Shown piece by piece: positions 27,010 through 35,939 of a stretch of 64,000 nucleotides of DNA. This DNA is from Shewanella sp. 1CM18E. GTDB taxonomy: Bacteria > Pseudomonadota > Gammaproteobacteria > Enterobacterales > Shewanellaceae. Position numbers and translations under genes: made by a program. The notes under the pieces are model-generated. The model was not told the origin of the DNA and made no database searches. It saw only the letters and a list, made by a program, of their open reading frames with translations. The DNA lies in NCBI RefSeq assembly GCF_023161665.1, contig NZ_JALNTW010000011.1, positions 1 to 64,000 of the forward strand, written 5' to 3'. The stretch's first letter is position 1; each line of letters starts with the position of its first letter.

Positions 27010-27720
27010 CTATACTCCTAGCTTAACAATAGGTATGTAACGTAAGCTTGGCTCAGTACCAAACCCTGGCTTAATACGCACAGAATCTTTTACTCGTAGT
27101 AGCTTACTGATATAGGATGTCGGGTCGTTAATATCACCAAAAATCAGTGCATCGTAACGGCACTTCTGTACACAAGCAGGTAGCTCACCAATGGCAAGTT
27201 TGCTGTTTAGGCAGAAGTCACAGTTGTCGGCGACATCAGTTTCTTTATTGATAAAACGTGCGTCATAAGGACAAGCTGCAATACAGTACTTACAACCTGC
27301 ACACTTAGCCGCGTCCATAGTAACAATGCCGGTCTTCTCATCTCTATGCGCCGCGCCTGTAGGGCAAACGGTAACACAAGGGGCATTCTTACATTGCTGA
27401 CATGAGACACGGACAAACTTACGTTCACAACCACATTCAGTGGTTTTACCGCAGTGTGGACAAGGCTGCCCTTCTAACCCACCTGAGTGCTGCTCCATAA
27501 GCAGTCTCGACTTACCTGCTGGTAAGTTGTTGGCTAGATTACATGCCTCTTTACACTCGCCGCAGCCAGTACATTTATTTTGATCAAACACCATCGCATA
27601 ATGGGGCTTGTTTGCATCTGACTCACCCTCTTTGACGGAACTGCACCCTAGGGGCGCTATTATCAAAGAGCTGGCTCCTAAGCACTTAAGGAACCTCCGT
27701 CTCTCTATATTTTCACTCAC
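27010..27720 (-). CDS. sirC: Four-cluster ferredoxin-like SirC (NrfC type), locus 1
   Basis: The 236-aa protein starts at a GTG with RBS GGAGG. A twin-arginine motif RRRFLK (8-13) precedes a lipobox-like APLGC (Cys26). Four cysteine groups bind [4Fe-4S] clusters: C50/53/56/60, C107/110/115/119, C140/143/146/150 and C167/170/183/187. An additional four-cysteine knot, CPHCGKTTECGC (87-98), is inserted between groups one and two. It should carry electrons from SirD to SirA on the periplasmic face. Confidence 0.9.
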   Translation of the reverse strand: MSENIERRRFLKCLGASSLIIAPLGCSSVKEGESDANKPHYAMVFDQNKCTGCGECKEACNLANNLPAGKSRLLMEQHSGGLEGQPCPHCGKTTECGCERKFVRVSCQQCKNAPCVTVCPTGAAHRDEKTGIVTMDAAKCAGCKYCIAACPYDARFINKETDVADNCDFCLNSKLAIGELPACVQKCRYDALIFGDINDPTSYISKLLRVKDSVRIKPGFGTEPSLRYIPIVKLGV

Positions 27721-27734
27721 AGCATCCTCCAGCT

Positions 27735-27752
27735 GTCAGCTATTTAGCTGAC
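27735..27752 (-). promoter_or_regulatory. Hairpin upstream of sirC, locus 1
   Basis: GTCAGCTA/TAGCTGAC forms a perfect 8-bp stem with a two-base TT centre, 4-5 nt from the sirC Shine-Dalgarno. Locus 2 has GTCGGTTT/AAACCGAC at the same place, with three compensatory pair changes. Confidence 0.7.
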
Positions 27753-27782
27753 ATATTTATACTTATTAGGTTTTACGTGACT

Positions 27783-28496
27783 TTACTCAGATGCAGCCAC
27801 TGAACGATTAGCTAATTTTTGCTCTGCTCGTAAAATTGCATTATTAATTGCAGCTCGATTAATGTTGGGCTTGTCGCTTTCGAGTAGTTTCAGCCATTGC
27901 TCGATGGCTTTTTCAAACTCGCCATTAAGGTAAGCGTGGGTAGCAAGTAATAGACGAGATTGCGGTTCGTATTGGTCAAGCGCTAGGGCTCTAGCGATAA
28001 CCAAATCAATGTCTAAACTCATCTGTCTCTGATCGCGGTAGTACATGGCATTGGCTTTCATGCCAAGTACGCTTGCACTGTCGCCAGAAAGGCTGAGTAG
28101 TTCATCAAGTGTTTGCACCGACTCGCTATATAGGCCGCCATCCACGTAGGATTGAGCCAGATTTAATAATGCAATTTCATTGCTAGGTTGCTCGCTGACT
28201 TTCTTAGCGTTTTTATTGATTTCTGCGGTGATCAGATAATCAATATTGCTGTCTACTACTCCTTTGTTCCAGCCATCGAAATGGCCTAGTTGTGAGTAAA
28301 TCATTAGCGTCGTTGTAAAGAGCACTACAGATAGCACCATAGGTACCTTAGCGTTGACGGAGTGCTCATTTAATCCGTCGTCACTAGACTTAACTATCGG
28401 GGTTACACCATGTTTTTGACTAGAGTGATGATGACGCCAAATAAAGGTGATAACTGCACATAAGGTGACAGCAATGCCGATAGCTAAACTATTCAT
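27783..28496 (-). CDS. TPR protein, CcmI/NrfG-like, sir locus 1
   Basis: The 237-aa protein has two N-terminal membrane segments (about 4-20 and 53-70) and periplasmic tetratricopeptide repeats (about 105-230, e.g. ALLNLAQSYVDGGLYSESVQTLDELLSLSG). This resembles CcmI/NrfG, which present apocytochrome to the haem lyase. In this cluster it most likely guides apo-SirA to the CcmF-like lyase encoded at 52864. The paralogue at 48174 has the same architecture. Confidence 0.8.
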   Translation of the reverse strand: MNSLAIGIAVTLCAVITFIWRHHHSSQKHGVTPIVKSSDDGLNEHSVNAKVPMVLSVVLFTTTLMIYSQLGHFDGWNKGVVDSNIDYLITAEINKNAKKVSEQPSNEIALLNLAQSYVDGGLYSESVQTLDELLSLSGDSASVLGMKANAMYYRDQRQMSLDIDLVIARALALDQYEPQSRLLLATHAYLNGEFEKAIEQWLKLLESDKPNINRAAINNAILRAEQKLANRSVAASE

Positions 28497-28570
28497 AGTG
28501 ACTCTCTACAAACGAAACTAACTCAAACAAAAACTTAAAATCTTTTCTATGTATCAGTTAAGCGCAGCGA

Positions 28571-29356
28571 CTAGTGACCGCCGCCCATCATGCCGCCCAT
28601 GCCCATACCGCTTAGGCCCATGCCATGAGCGTTTTCACCTGGTGCTTCAACTTTTACTAGTTCAACTTCAAATACCAACGTTGAGCTTGGTGGAATGATG
28701 CCAACTTGCTTGTCGCCATAGGCAAGGGCCGCAGGAATAGCGAACTTGTAAGTTGAGCCTTCGTTCATCAACGGAATGCCTTCTTGCCAGCCTTCAATCA
28801 CACTCATTAGTGCAAAGCGGTTTGGCTCGTTACGCTTATGAGAGTCGTCAAACTCTGTGCCGTCGATTAAGAAACCTTTGTAGTGCACAGTGACCACATC
28901 TTGTGGGTTAGGCTTACGGCCTTCACCTTCGCTAATCACTTGGTATTGCAGGCCAGACTCAGTCTCTTTTACGCCATCTTTCTTTTTGTTTTCAGCTAGG
29001 TATTCATTGCCAGCAGTAACGTTTGCTAAGGCGATCTTAGCTTCAGCTGCTTCACGAGCAGTGTTGAGTTGCTCTGCACGCTGGTTGAGGTAAGTCAGAA
29101 TTTCTTCATCTGAAAACTGTGGGTTGTTTTTAAGTGCATCCACCACGCCTTCAATAACAAGGTTTACATCCACTTCAGCACCAAGCTCTGTTTGGCTATA
29201 GATTTGGCCTGAGATGTATTTACCTAAAGAAGCACCGATACTGTATGACTCTTTCTGTACGTCAGAAGTTAAATCGGTTGCGGCCATTGAATTGGCAGAC
29301 ATAAACAGGGTGAAACCTGTCACAACAGCTAGGGTAGTTTTTGTAAATGTTTTCAT
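28571..29356 (-). CDS. Periplasmic FKBP-type prolyl isomerase with Met-rich tail, locus 1
   Basis: The 261-aa protein has a signal peptide (about 1-25), an FkpA/Mip-type dimerisation helix region, and a C-terminal FKBP domain (VTVHYKGFLIDGTEFDDS; IPAALAYGDKQVGIIPPSSTLVFEVELVKV, about 213-242). It ends in a tail rich in Met, Gly and His (HGMGLSGMGMGGMMGGGH). A PPIase gene is also part of mcc sulfite reductase clusters. The tail could bind Cu(I); this is inferred from composition only. Confidence 0.88.
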   Translation of the reverse strand: MKTFTKTTLAVVTGFTLFMSANSMAATDLTSDVQKESYSIGASLGKYISGQIYSQTELGAEVDVNLVIEGVVDALKNNPQFSDEEILTYLNQRAEQLNTAREAAEAKIALANVTAGNEYLAENKKKDGVKETESGLQYQVISEGEGRKPNPQDVVTVHYKGFLIDGTEFDDSHKRNEPNRFALMSVIEGWQEGIPLMNEGSTYKFAIPAALAYGDKQVGIIPPSSTLVFEVELVKVEAPGENAHGMGLSGMGMGGMMGGGH

Positions 29357-29416
29357 AATAATTATCTCTTTAAATCAATTCTGTACGAACTAGGTTTATG
29401 ACCTAACATCCTGCTG

Positions 29417-29845
29417 TTATGGTTTTTCAGTTACTCGATTCGACAAGCGCCATCCGTAAATTCCATCAGGCATTTGTAAAACGTTGGTGTAACCCATTTT
29501 CAACGCCTCATGTGCCGCAATTTCGCTGGCATTACATAGGCGGTTAGCACAATAAAACACCATCACTGCATCTTTCTTAGCTGGCAGTAACTTTTTCCAA
29601 TCTTTAACGTTGAAGTAAATAGCACCTGGAATGAAACCTTCAGCCCAAAGTTCAAGCGTATTCACATCAAAGAAATAAACCCCTTCCTTGCCGATTAAGG
29701 ACTCAGCTTCCATCATGCTGATTGTGGTTAGCTGGTGCTCATAGCGATGAGCGGGTGCCATCTCAGAACCACCACCTGCTAGACAGCTAGCAGAACTTGC
29801 AATTAACGTCAGGCTTAACAGAATTTGACCCAGTGCTTTTTTCAT
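29417..29845 (-). CDS. Periplasmic rhodanese-like protein, locus 1
   Basis: I choose the ATG at 29845 (142 aa, the same length as the paralogue), preceded by AAAGAGAAAG; the longer ORF has no signal peptide at its start. A signal peptide precedes a single rhodanese domain. The catalytic loop is FYCANRLCNASEIA (about 99-112), with the active cysteine first and a second cysteine in the loop. It could handle sulfane sulfur or serve as a thiol redox partner in SirA assembly; the role is unknown. Confidence 0.8.
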   Translation of the reverse strand: MKKALGQILLSLTLIASSASCLAGGGSEMAPAHRYEHQLTTISMMEAESLIGKEGVYFFDVNTLELWAEGFIPGAIYFNVKDWKKLLPAKKDAVMVFYCANRLCNASEIAAHEALKMGYTNVLQMPDGIYGWRLSNRVTEKP

Positions 29846-29861
29846 AATCTTTCTCTTTATT

Positions 29862-29898
29862 GCCTCGGCAATCATTGCTACGCAATTCATGCCGAGGC
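29862..29898 (-). promoter_or_regulatory. Hairpin between sirA and rhodanese gene, locus 1
   Basis: GCCTCGGCA (29862-29870) pairs with TGCCGAGGC (29890-29898) around a 19-nt loop. There is no U-tract, so it is more likely an mRNA 3'-end stabiliser or partial attenuator after sirA. Locus 2 has a 12-bp hairpin at the same junction. Confidence 0.6.
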
Positions 29899-29917
29899 GG
29901 TTAACTAGTTATGCGGC

Positions 29918-31951
29918 TTATTTAGCTGCGTAACCTGTTCCATCTAGAATGTTTTGTGCTTGCGTAACATAAGTTAGTGCAGCATCTAGACGCTTCTGGC
30001 TATAACGGAAGCCATGCACCCCCCAAGAACCGTCTTTCTTGATTAGTTCAACAGTTTCTGCCGCTTTCTCAGCCAACATAAGTACCTGAGTCTTGTCTTC
30101 AGTAGACAGCTTAGTGACTTCTAATAGTTGGTCGATGCGTACAAGAGCTTGTTCAACTTTCGAGAACACTTCTTTAACTGGTGTTTGCATCTTCATTACT
30201 TCACCGTAGATCTCTAACTGGTCTTCGTAATGTAGGCCTTTTTCAAGCTCAGACTGGAACTGGCTGTGACAACCTTTGTTCTCAACCACGTCGTGGTCAG
30301 AGATAGAGGTACGAGCACAAGACCACATTAAGTCTAAGTAGTTACGACCTTCTTCGTTCTTAGCAACAGTCCAGCCTTTACCAGCCTTAGGACCTTGAGT
30401 ACGTGGCTCACCTTCTGGTGGGTTTAGTGTCTTCAGTGTTGGATCAACTTGGATCTTCCACATGTGAGACTTACGTACTGCATCGAAACCAGCTTGGTCA
30501 GGGAACTGCAGTGCCTTGAAGTTTTCACAGCTACCCATGTTAGGCATGTGACAGCTTTGACAAGTTTGGTTGCTGTGAGTATCAGAGTTTTCAGCAATCA
30601 AAGTTTGCGCTTCGTGACAGTCTTTACAGTCTTTCTTCAGCTTTGGAGTAGTGAAACCTGACTGCCAATCACCGTCAGTCACTTCGTGTGGATCGTGACA
30701 TGTAGTACAACGCATGCCCTTCTCGTAGTGCTCAGAGTTATACATCTGAGAACCTTCAGTACCACATGATGGACATAGTGACTTCATCTTCACACCGAAA
30801 GCGTATTCACGCTTTTCTTGTGCTTGAGGCGTGTCAGCAAGTGTTGGGTCGTACTGGAAGCGCTGGTGACAACGTTCACAGTTAGACTGCATACCGCCAG
30901 TACCGCCATCTAAGTGACCACCCGCGCCATGACACTCTTCACAAGCGATACCACGAGAAATCGTGTGCTCTTGTAGCTTCTTAGGGTCACCTAACGCATC
31001 GAAGAACTCTTGCTTGTTTTGGAAGTCAAACTTGAACGTATGACAAACTTCACAGTAAGAACTTGCAGGTTGGAACAACATCTCTTTTTCGTACTTAGCA
31101 CCGTATGAACTCATACCTTGCTGGTGCGAACCTGAACCACCGAAACCCGCTAAGGTTGTTGGGAATTCTGGGATAACGTCGTTAATTTTCTTAGACATTT
31201 CTGGGGTTAACCATTCAGCCCAACCACGAGAGAACTGGTTAGCACCCGCTACCATTTTACCGGTACCGTCGCGTAACAAACCGTCTCTGATGTGGTAAGT
31301 ACCACGTACTAGCCATGCATCGATGAAACCGTATTTAGTACGTGGAGTACCAACAGTTGCATAGATCATGTCTGGGGTAATACCGTCAGGCAAGATTGAA
31401 GTGTCTTTAGTGTTATACATGGTCTTTTCAATGTCGTTGTCCACTTCTGGGTGTTCACCAGGGAAACGAATTGTTTTAGCGTGACGCGAACGCTGCCATT
31501 TCTCATATTGAGTCGCATGACATTCAGCACACTTTTCAGGACCAACGAAATTGTTTGGATAATCTAAAATTGATTTAGCACCTAAACGGTACTGAACTGC
31601 ACGAGGCGCACCAACGCGCTCACTGTAGTTAGGGCTATGGCCGGTATCTAAATACTCTTCACCACGGTCACTGATATGGTAATCACCAATCAAGTTACCG
31701 GCTTGCTGATATTTAAATACTGGGTGGTTCTCAAATAAATAATCGAATAACTCTTCTTCTTGAACGATATAGTCTTGAAGCGTTTTAACGCCGTTGACTT
31801 GTTGCATACCGTTGTATTCAGCTATAGCCCCTTTAGCGGTTTTACCCATTTGAGGAATACTGTCATATTTTCCAGCAGCGTTCGCATTGGCAATGGCACC
31901 AAAACAAAACAGCACGCTTAATGCTACCTTGTGTTTCCACCGTCTCATCAT
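29918..31951 (-). CDS. sirA: Octahaem c-type sulfite reductase SirA, paralogue 1
   Basis: The 677-aa periplasmic cytochrome reduces sulfite to sulfide. After a signal peptide (cleaved near ANA, about 26) it has seven CXXCH sites at 141, 300, 337, 358, 415, 442 and 464, and an eighth atypical CX15CH site (C545, C561, H562), the hallmark of the SirA/MccA family. Additional cysteines C393/C396 (CPSCG) and C475 (NMGSCENF) are candidates for the active-site copper ligands known in MccA; that assignment is inferred. It heads the 11-gene locus. It is close to the paralogue at 50273; residues 158-200 differ most. Confidence 0.95.
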   Translation of the reverse strand: MMRRWKHKVALSVLFCFGAIANANAAGKYDSIPQMGKTAKGAIAEYNGMQQVNGVKTLQDYIVQEEELFDYLFENHPVFKYQQAGNLIGDYHISDRGEEYLDTGHSPNYSERVGAPRAVQYRLGAKSILDYPNNFVGPEKCAECHATQYEKWQRSRHAKTIRFPGEHPEVDNDIEKTMYNTKDTSILPDGITPDMIYATVGTPRTKYGFIDAWLVRGTYHIRDGLLRDGTGKMVAGANQFSRGWAEWLTPEMSKKINDVIPEFPTTLAGFGGSGSHQQGMSSYGAKYEKEMLFQPASSYCEVCHTFKFDFQNKQEFFDALGDPKKLQEHTISRGIACEECHGAGGHLDGGTGGMQSNCERCHQRFQYDPTLADTPQAQEKREYAFGVKMKSLCPSCGTEGSQMYNSEHYEKGMRCTTCHDPHEVTDGDWQSGFTTPKLKKDCKDCHEAQTLIAENSDTHSNQTCQSCHMPNMGSCENFKALQFPDQAGFDAVRKSHMWKIQVDPTLKTLNPPEGEPRTQGPKAGKGWTVAKNEEGRNYLDLMWSCARTSISDHDVVENKGCHSQFQSELEKGLHYEDQLEIYGEVMKMQTPVKEVFSKVEQALVRIDQLLEVTKLSTEDKTQVLMLAEKAAETVELIKKDGSWGVHGFRYSQKRLDAALTYVTQAQNILDGTGYAAK

Positions 31952-32712
31952 TCACTCCTACTTATATTATTTTATTTTTTCACTGTTTTTGCGTGCTTTT
32001 ATAAGCACACTTTTTTAAAAACTAACCGTTCACCGATTGAGCTAAACAACTGAGCAAGGACTATTCTCCACATAAAAAACACTAAAAATCTGCGCTGCAG
32101 CACACTTAAAAAACCATCAGAACCGATTAGATATAAAAAACATATAAGCATTTAAAAACAACGAGATAAGCAGCTACAAAAAGATCTTTTTAGATATAAA
32201 AACCATCCTTTTACGTTTTTTTAAGCGCAAAAAATTTACAAAAACAATGGACGAACAACCACGGAGTGATTGCAGTCATTAACGCAAAGCGAGTCGTGCT
32301 AAGGGTTTGTGGCGGGCTAACGATTAAGAGATAGAAACAAGAGCATGGCTGACAGCAAAAAGGTAAGTTTGGCGGAGCTTGATAGCTTAGTAATGCTTTA
32401 GAAGCTTTCTATGGCGTTTTACAGCGCCTATTTAGATGGTTAAACAGATAAATATCGACAGGTTAAAATCCTCCTCCAAGCCCTATAACCTCTCCCACAG
32501 AAAACGCCATAGAAAATCCGGTAGATAGCCTCGTAGACTAGACTCGATTTAACCGAGCTTAGCTAAGGCTCAGACATAAAAAAATCCCCCGAGGTGATTA
32601 GCCTGCGGGGGATAAAAGGCTGGAAATTAGGTGGAATAATAGCTAGTTGGTCACTATAGGGTGATAAGAGGATTATCCACAATCCCCTTATTCAAAAGGC
32701 TATAAGATTAGT
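31952..32712. promoter_or_regulatory. sirA1 upstream region with inverted repeats
   Basis: A small hairpin GTGCTT-TTAT-AAGCAC (31993-32008) lies in the probable sirA leader. A 25-bp segment at 32048-32072 matches 17 of 25 bases of 52392-52416 upstream of sirA2 (shared CTATT.TCCACA and TGAG blocks), so it may be a promoter or regulator site. A perfect 15-bp inverted repeat TTTCTATGGCGTTTT / AAAACGCCATAGAAA lies at 32406-32420 and 32501-32515. No gene is seen. Confidence 0.5.
32578..32612 (-). terminator. Terminator of the 959-aa gene
   Basis: ATCCCCC/GGGGGAT (32584-32590, 32606-32612) has a run of T on the minus-strand 3' side. It lies about 100 bp after the stop of the 959-aa gene. Confidence 0.75.
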
Positions 32713-35592
32713 CTATTGGCGATTGGCAAATAACTTATTAGCTAGGCTTTTTACCGCGCTGGAGCAATCCTGTAAAAAGCTATGTGTGGTCGCCTCAGGC
32801 AATGATTCAGCCCCTTGGAGCATCTCAAGTAACTGCACTCGCTCATTGGCTGTTAACCAATCTTGCAGATCTGGCAAACGGTTTTCAGCGGCTAACTTAC
32901 ACACAAATTGTTGCTGCTCATAACCCTCATGCACTGCGAAATACACTAATGCAGCCTCAGGTACACCGGCGTTATCAAGCCAATTGAGTGCCCAGCTTTG
33001 CTTAGCGATATCGAGCACATCGCGTATATCACTGTCGCCGTGACGCTCATTACCAACTTCTGGGTGATGCCAACGATCGGCCATGGTGATCTCACCCGCT
33101 TGCATACGACTAGCCACATAAGCTTCTTCCATCGAAGAACGCCCTAACCAATGTAAACCACGTTTACCCAATTGCGCTAAAAACAGTACTAAACGCTGAG
33201 CCATTTCTGGCGGCAACAACCAGACAAAGTCTGCCGGCCCCACCTTACTGCGATACATAGGGTAAGGATTCCAGCCCTGCAACTTTGGTTTATTCAGCGC
33301 CTTTGGGCTCAAGCTATCTAAGCCTTCACCGCTAGCAAGGTACGCCATGATTTTGCCATACAGAGTTTGCGCGCTAGCGTCGTCAAAACCTTCTTTCAGC
33401 GTATTGAGTAAAGCTTGTTCAAACATAGGCATAATCGGTAACTCAAGCTCAGGGTTGAATGCTTTAAGGTGTTGGAAAAACTCCAATACTTGATCTTCTC
33501 GGCAATACTCAAGCGCTTGTAATAAGGCATCGAACTGCTTGAGTTGCTGGCGGCCAATCATAGAAGTATCAGCTGGATCTAAGTCGGCATATTGCATCAC
33601 CTTTGCAGCGTAACGCTGGGCAAAGCGAGGAGCAGCAGGGCGATAATCGGCAACTTGCTGATCAGCCATTAATGTGAAGGCTTCCAACATAGAGTCTGTT
33701 ACGCCGAATTGCTGCAATAAATCGAATAACGATGCCTCAGCACCTTGATCATCAATCGCCGCATATAAGCCATAGTTGGCTTTAAATTTAACGATGCGAT
33801 TAATCGCTCGCTGCGGTGCGATGGCTAACCACAGTTGCCAGTGACGTTTTGCAAGTTGAACAACAGGGCTCGACGGCGTAAGCAGATCTGTGCTCTGGCA
33901 TTGAGTTAATCGACTAGCGCTTTGCAGCAGCAAGCAGGTTAACATGCAGCGCTGACCTGCATCATGGGTAAACAAGTTCCAGTAGGCTGCTTGTTTAGCA
34001 CTGATTTCAGGCCCTGACTTACCACCATCTTTTGCCAATCTGCTGCGTACTAGTTCAATCATTTTGACGTCAATATCGGCGGCAAGAGTTTGCTCTAAAT
34101 CAGGTTCTGTAGCACAAAGCCACTGGCGCAGCGGCTCACTATCTTCATCGGCAACCTTGCAAAACTTAAGCACAAAATCACTCAGCAGCTGGCTTATATG
34201 CTGTTCAAACCACTGGCCAATTGCCGTCAGTTCATCATCGCTTGGATCTTGGTGTAGGCGCAGGGCTAAATAAGTACTGCTACCTAAATGCAATGGCATA
34301 AATGGCAGCGCATAAATAAGCTCTTGGCCGTCACGATAGCCAAGCTCATTGTTAAGGTGCTCAAGTCGACTTTGGGTGATTAAATCCGTTCTTGGATTTA
34401 GGCAGCTAAAGATCTTACGCGCTGTTGCTTCATTCCAAGCAATAGCAGGCAGTTCTTGCTCAGGTTCAATTTCAGGTTCAGGTTCAACTACAAGCTCTGG
34501 TTCAACTTCAGGCTCAGGTTTATCTGCATTCTGGTCTTCAATAACTGGAGCGGCAGCTATCTCTGTTGCTTCAAGATCTCTCCAGCTCTTATAACTATCC
34601 TCGACTTCGCCACACTGCGATTCAGCAACCGAGAAGTATGTGGACTCATCACGAGTCTCGGTAAGCGTTGCCGCTAAAGCTGTGATTTCATCTTCAACCT
34701 TAACGCCACAAATTAGCTGCTGCTTAACTCGGTCATTCCACTCATCAGGCTCATCTTCAAGTTCCCAGCGCTCACATCCCACAGGCCACGCACCCATGCT
34801 GCTGTAATACTCAACCAGTAGCTGCGTTACTGAGCTAGGCTCATCTGGCATTTGTAAAATAGGCGTGGATTGCAGCCGCGCTATTAGCTCGCTTTTAAAA
34901 TAAAGATAGTCATCATGGTGAGATTTCAGATGTGATAACAAGTCTGCTTGCACGGCATCACAGCCCTGCTCTTCAACAAAAGCGTCTTCATAAAAATAAC
35001 GTCGCACTTCAGCACTATCACAGTAAACATAAGCCTTAATCAAATCTCGCGTCCAGCCATGTTTAGCAACTAAACCACTCAGTAAACAAAGCGGCGCCGT
35101 CATGGTTTGCGTATCCCAATACGGCACAAGGAAGCGAGTAAGCATAGAGCTATAAGCTGCATCAGTCTCAATCAGCATATAAATCGCTTCGACACCAAAA
35201 GCGTTGTAATCATCTAACCAAAGATCGTTGGAGTCATTGCGGCTACGAGAGAACGCCACCAAAGCCTCAATAGTTTCAACCACTTCTGGCATTAACTCTG
35301 GCAAGTTTAACGCCGCGGCAAACACCACGGGTTCAGTAATAAAGGCATGTTGCTCATCAAAGCGGCAAGCGTTAATCGCCTGCTCTACCAAAGCACGATT
35401 ATCACCGGCATCGTCCAGAGTTAACACTGTGCCATCCGCCTTAACAAACTGCACATTTAGCATCAAATTCATGGTTAAGCGCAGCGCTGAGCCATCTTGT
35501 AAGCGCTGACGATACTCAGCAAGTGCTGCGGTAATACTTTGAGGAGATTTAGGATCTACAACGATAGAAACATGCTTATCAAACTGAGCCAT
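32713..35592 (-). CDS. Large hypothetical protein (959 aa)
   Basis: A 959-aa cytosolic-looking protein without signal peptide or membrane segments. It is mostly helical and acidic. A linker at about 352-382 is rich in Glu-Pro (EPEVEPELVVEPEPEIEPEQ) and divides it into an N-terminal part of about 350 residues and a C-terminal part of about 575. The C-terminus has a tryptophan-rich conserved-looking stretch (RHGDSDIRDVLDIAKQSW). I do not recognise a family. It is the first gene left of the inter-sir island, with a terminator. Confidence 0.7.
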   Translation of the reverse strand: MAQFDKHVSIVVDPKSPQSITAALAEYRQRLQDGSALRLTMNLMLNVQFVKADGTVLTLDDAGDNRALVEQAINACRFDEQHAFITEPVVFAAALNLPELMPEVVETIEALVAFSRSRNDSNDLWLDDYNAFGVEAIYMLIETDAAYSSMLTRFLVPYWDTQTMTAPLCLLSGLVAKHGWTRDLIKAYVYCDSAEVRRYFYEDAFVEEQGCDAVQADLLSHLKSHHDDYLYFKSELIARLQSTPILQMPDEPSSVTQLLVEYYSSMGAWPVGCERWELEDEPDEWNDRVKQQLICGVKVEDEITALAATLTETRDESTYFSVAESQCGEVEDSYKSWRDLEATEIAAAPVIEDQNADKPEPEVEPELVVEPEPEIEPEQELPAIAWNEATARKIFSCLNPRTDLITQSRLEHLNNELGYRDGQELIYALPFMPLHLGSSTYLALRLHQDPSDDELTAIGQWFEQHISQLLSDFVLKFCKVADEDSEPLRQWLCATEPDLEQTLAADIDVKMIELVRSRLAKDGGKSGPEISAKQAAYWNLFTHDAGQRCMLTCLLLQSASRLTQCQSTDLLTPSSPVVQLAKRHWQLWLAIAPQRAINRIVKFKANYGLYAAIDDQGAEASLFDLLQQFGVTDSMLEAFTLMADQQVADYRPAAPRFAQRYAAKVMQYADLDPADTSMIGRQQLKQFDALLQALEYCREDQVLEFFQHLKAFNPELELPIMPMFEQALLNTLKEGFDDASAQTLYGKIMAYLASGEGLDSLSPKALNKPKLQGWNPYPMYRSKVGPADFVWLLPPEMAQRLVLFLAQLGKRGLHWLGRSSMEEAYVASRMQAGEITMADRWHHPEVGNERHGDSDIRDVLDIAKQSWALNWLDNAGVPEAALVYFAVHEGYEQQQFVCKLAAENRLPDLQDWLTANERVQLLEMLQGAESLPEATTHSFLQDCSSAVKSLANKLFANRQ

Positions 35593-35939
35593 ACAACATC
35601 CTTGGCGGTTGAATAGAATAAGAAAACAAATAGATAAAGCGACCGCAGGTTAGCGCGCCATTAAAATAATTGCGAATAATTCTTATGAAAATGGCTGCCA
35701 GTGCATGGTTGAATACTGGCTTAATAGACACTTTGAATGTGGCTCTAGCTAATGCGAGATGAGTTAATACCAATCAGTGTAAAGCCTATACAGGCAAGAG
35801 ATTGACCGAGTGACAGCATGGATGAATGCTCAGCACTAACAATAACAACTGATTTAACTGCCAACGGAAGAACAATGGAGGGCTAAACAAGCCCTCCCGG
35901 TACAGATAAAATGGTGATATAACGCCCTTTAAAACTCGC
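35593..35939. other. Intergenic with terminator-like hairpin
   Basis: A stem GGAGGGCT/AGCCCTCC with loop AAACA (35877-35897) lies about 45 bp after the stop of the 528-aa gene and may end its transcript, although the U-tract is weak. Otherwise nothing is recognised. Confidence 0.5.

Noticed and set aside
35579..35773. 64-residue ORF upstream of the 959-aa gene
   Set aside because: It overlaps the start of that gene in another frame and has no ribosome site.
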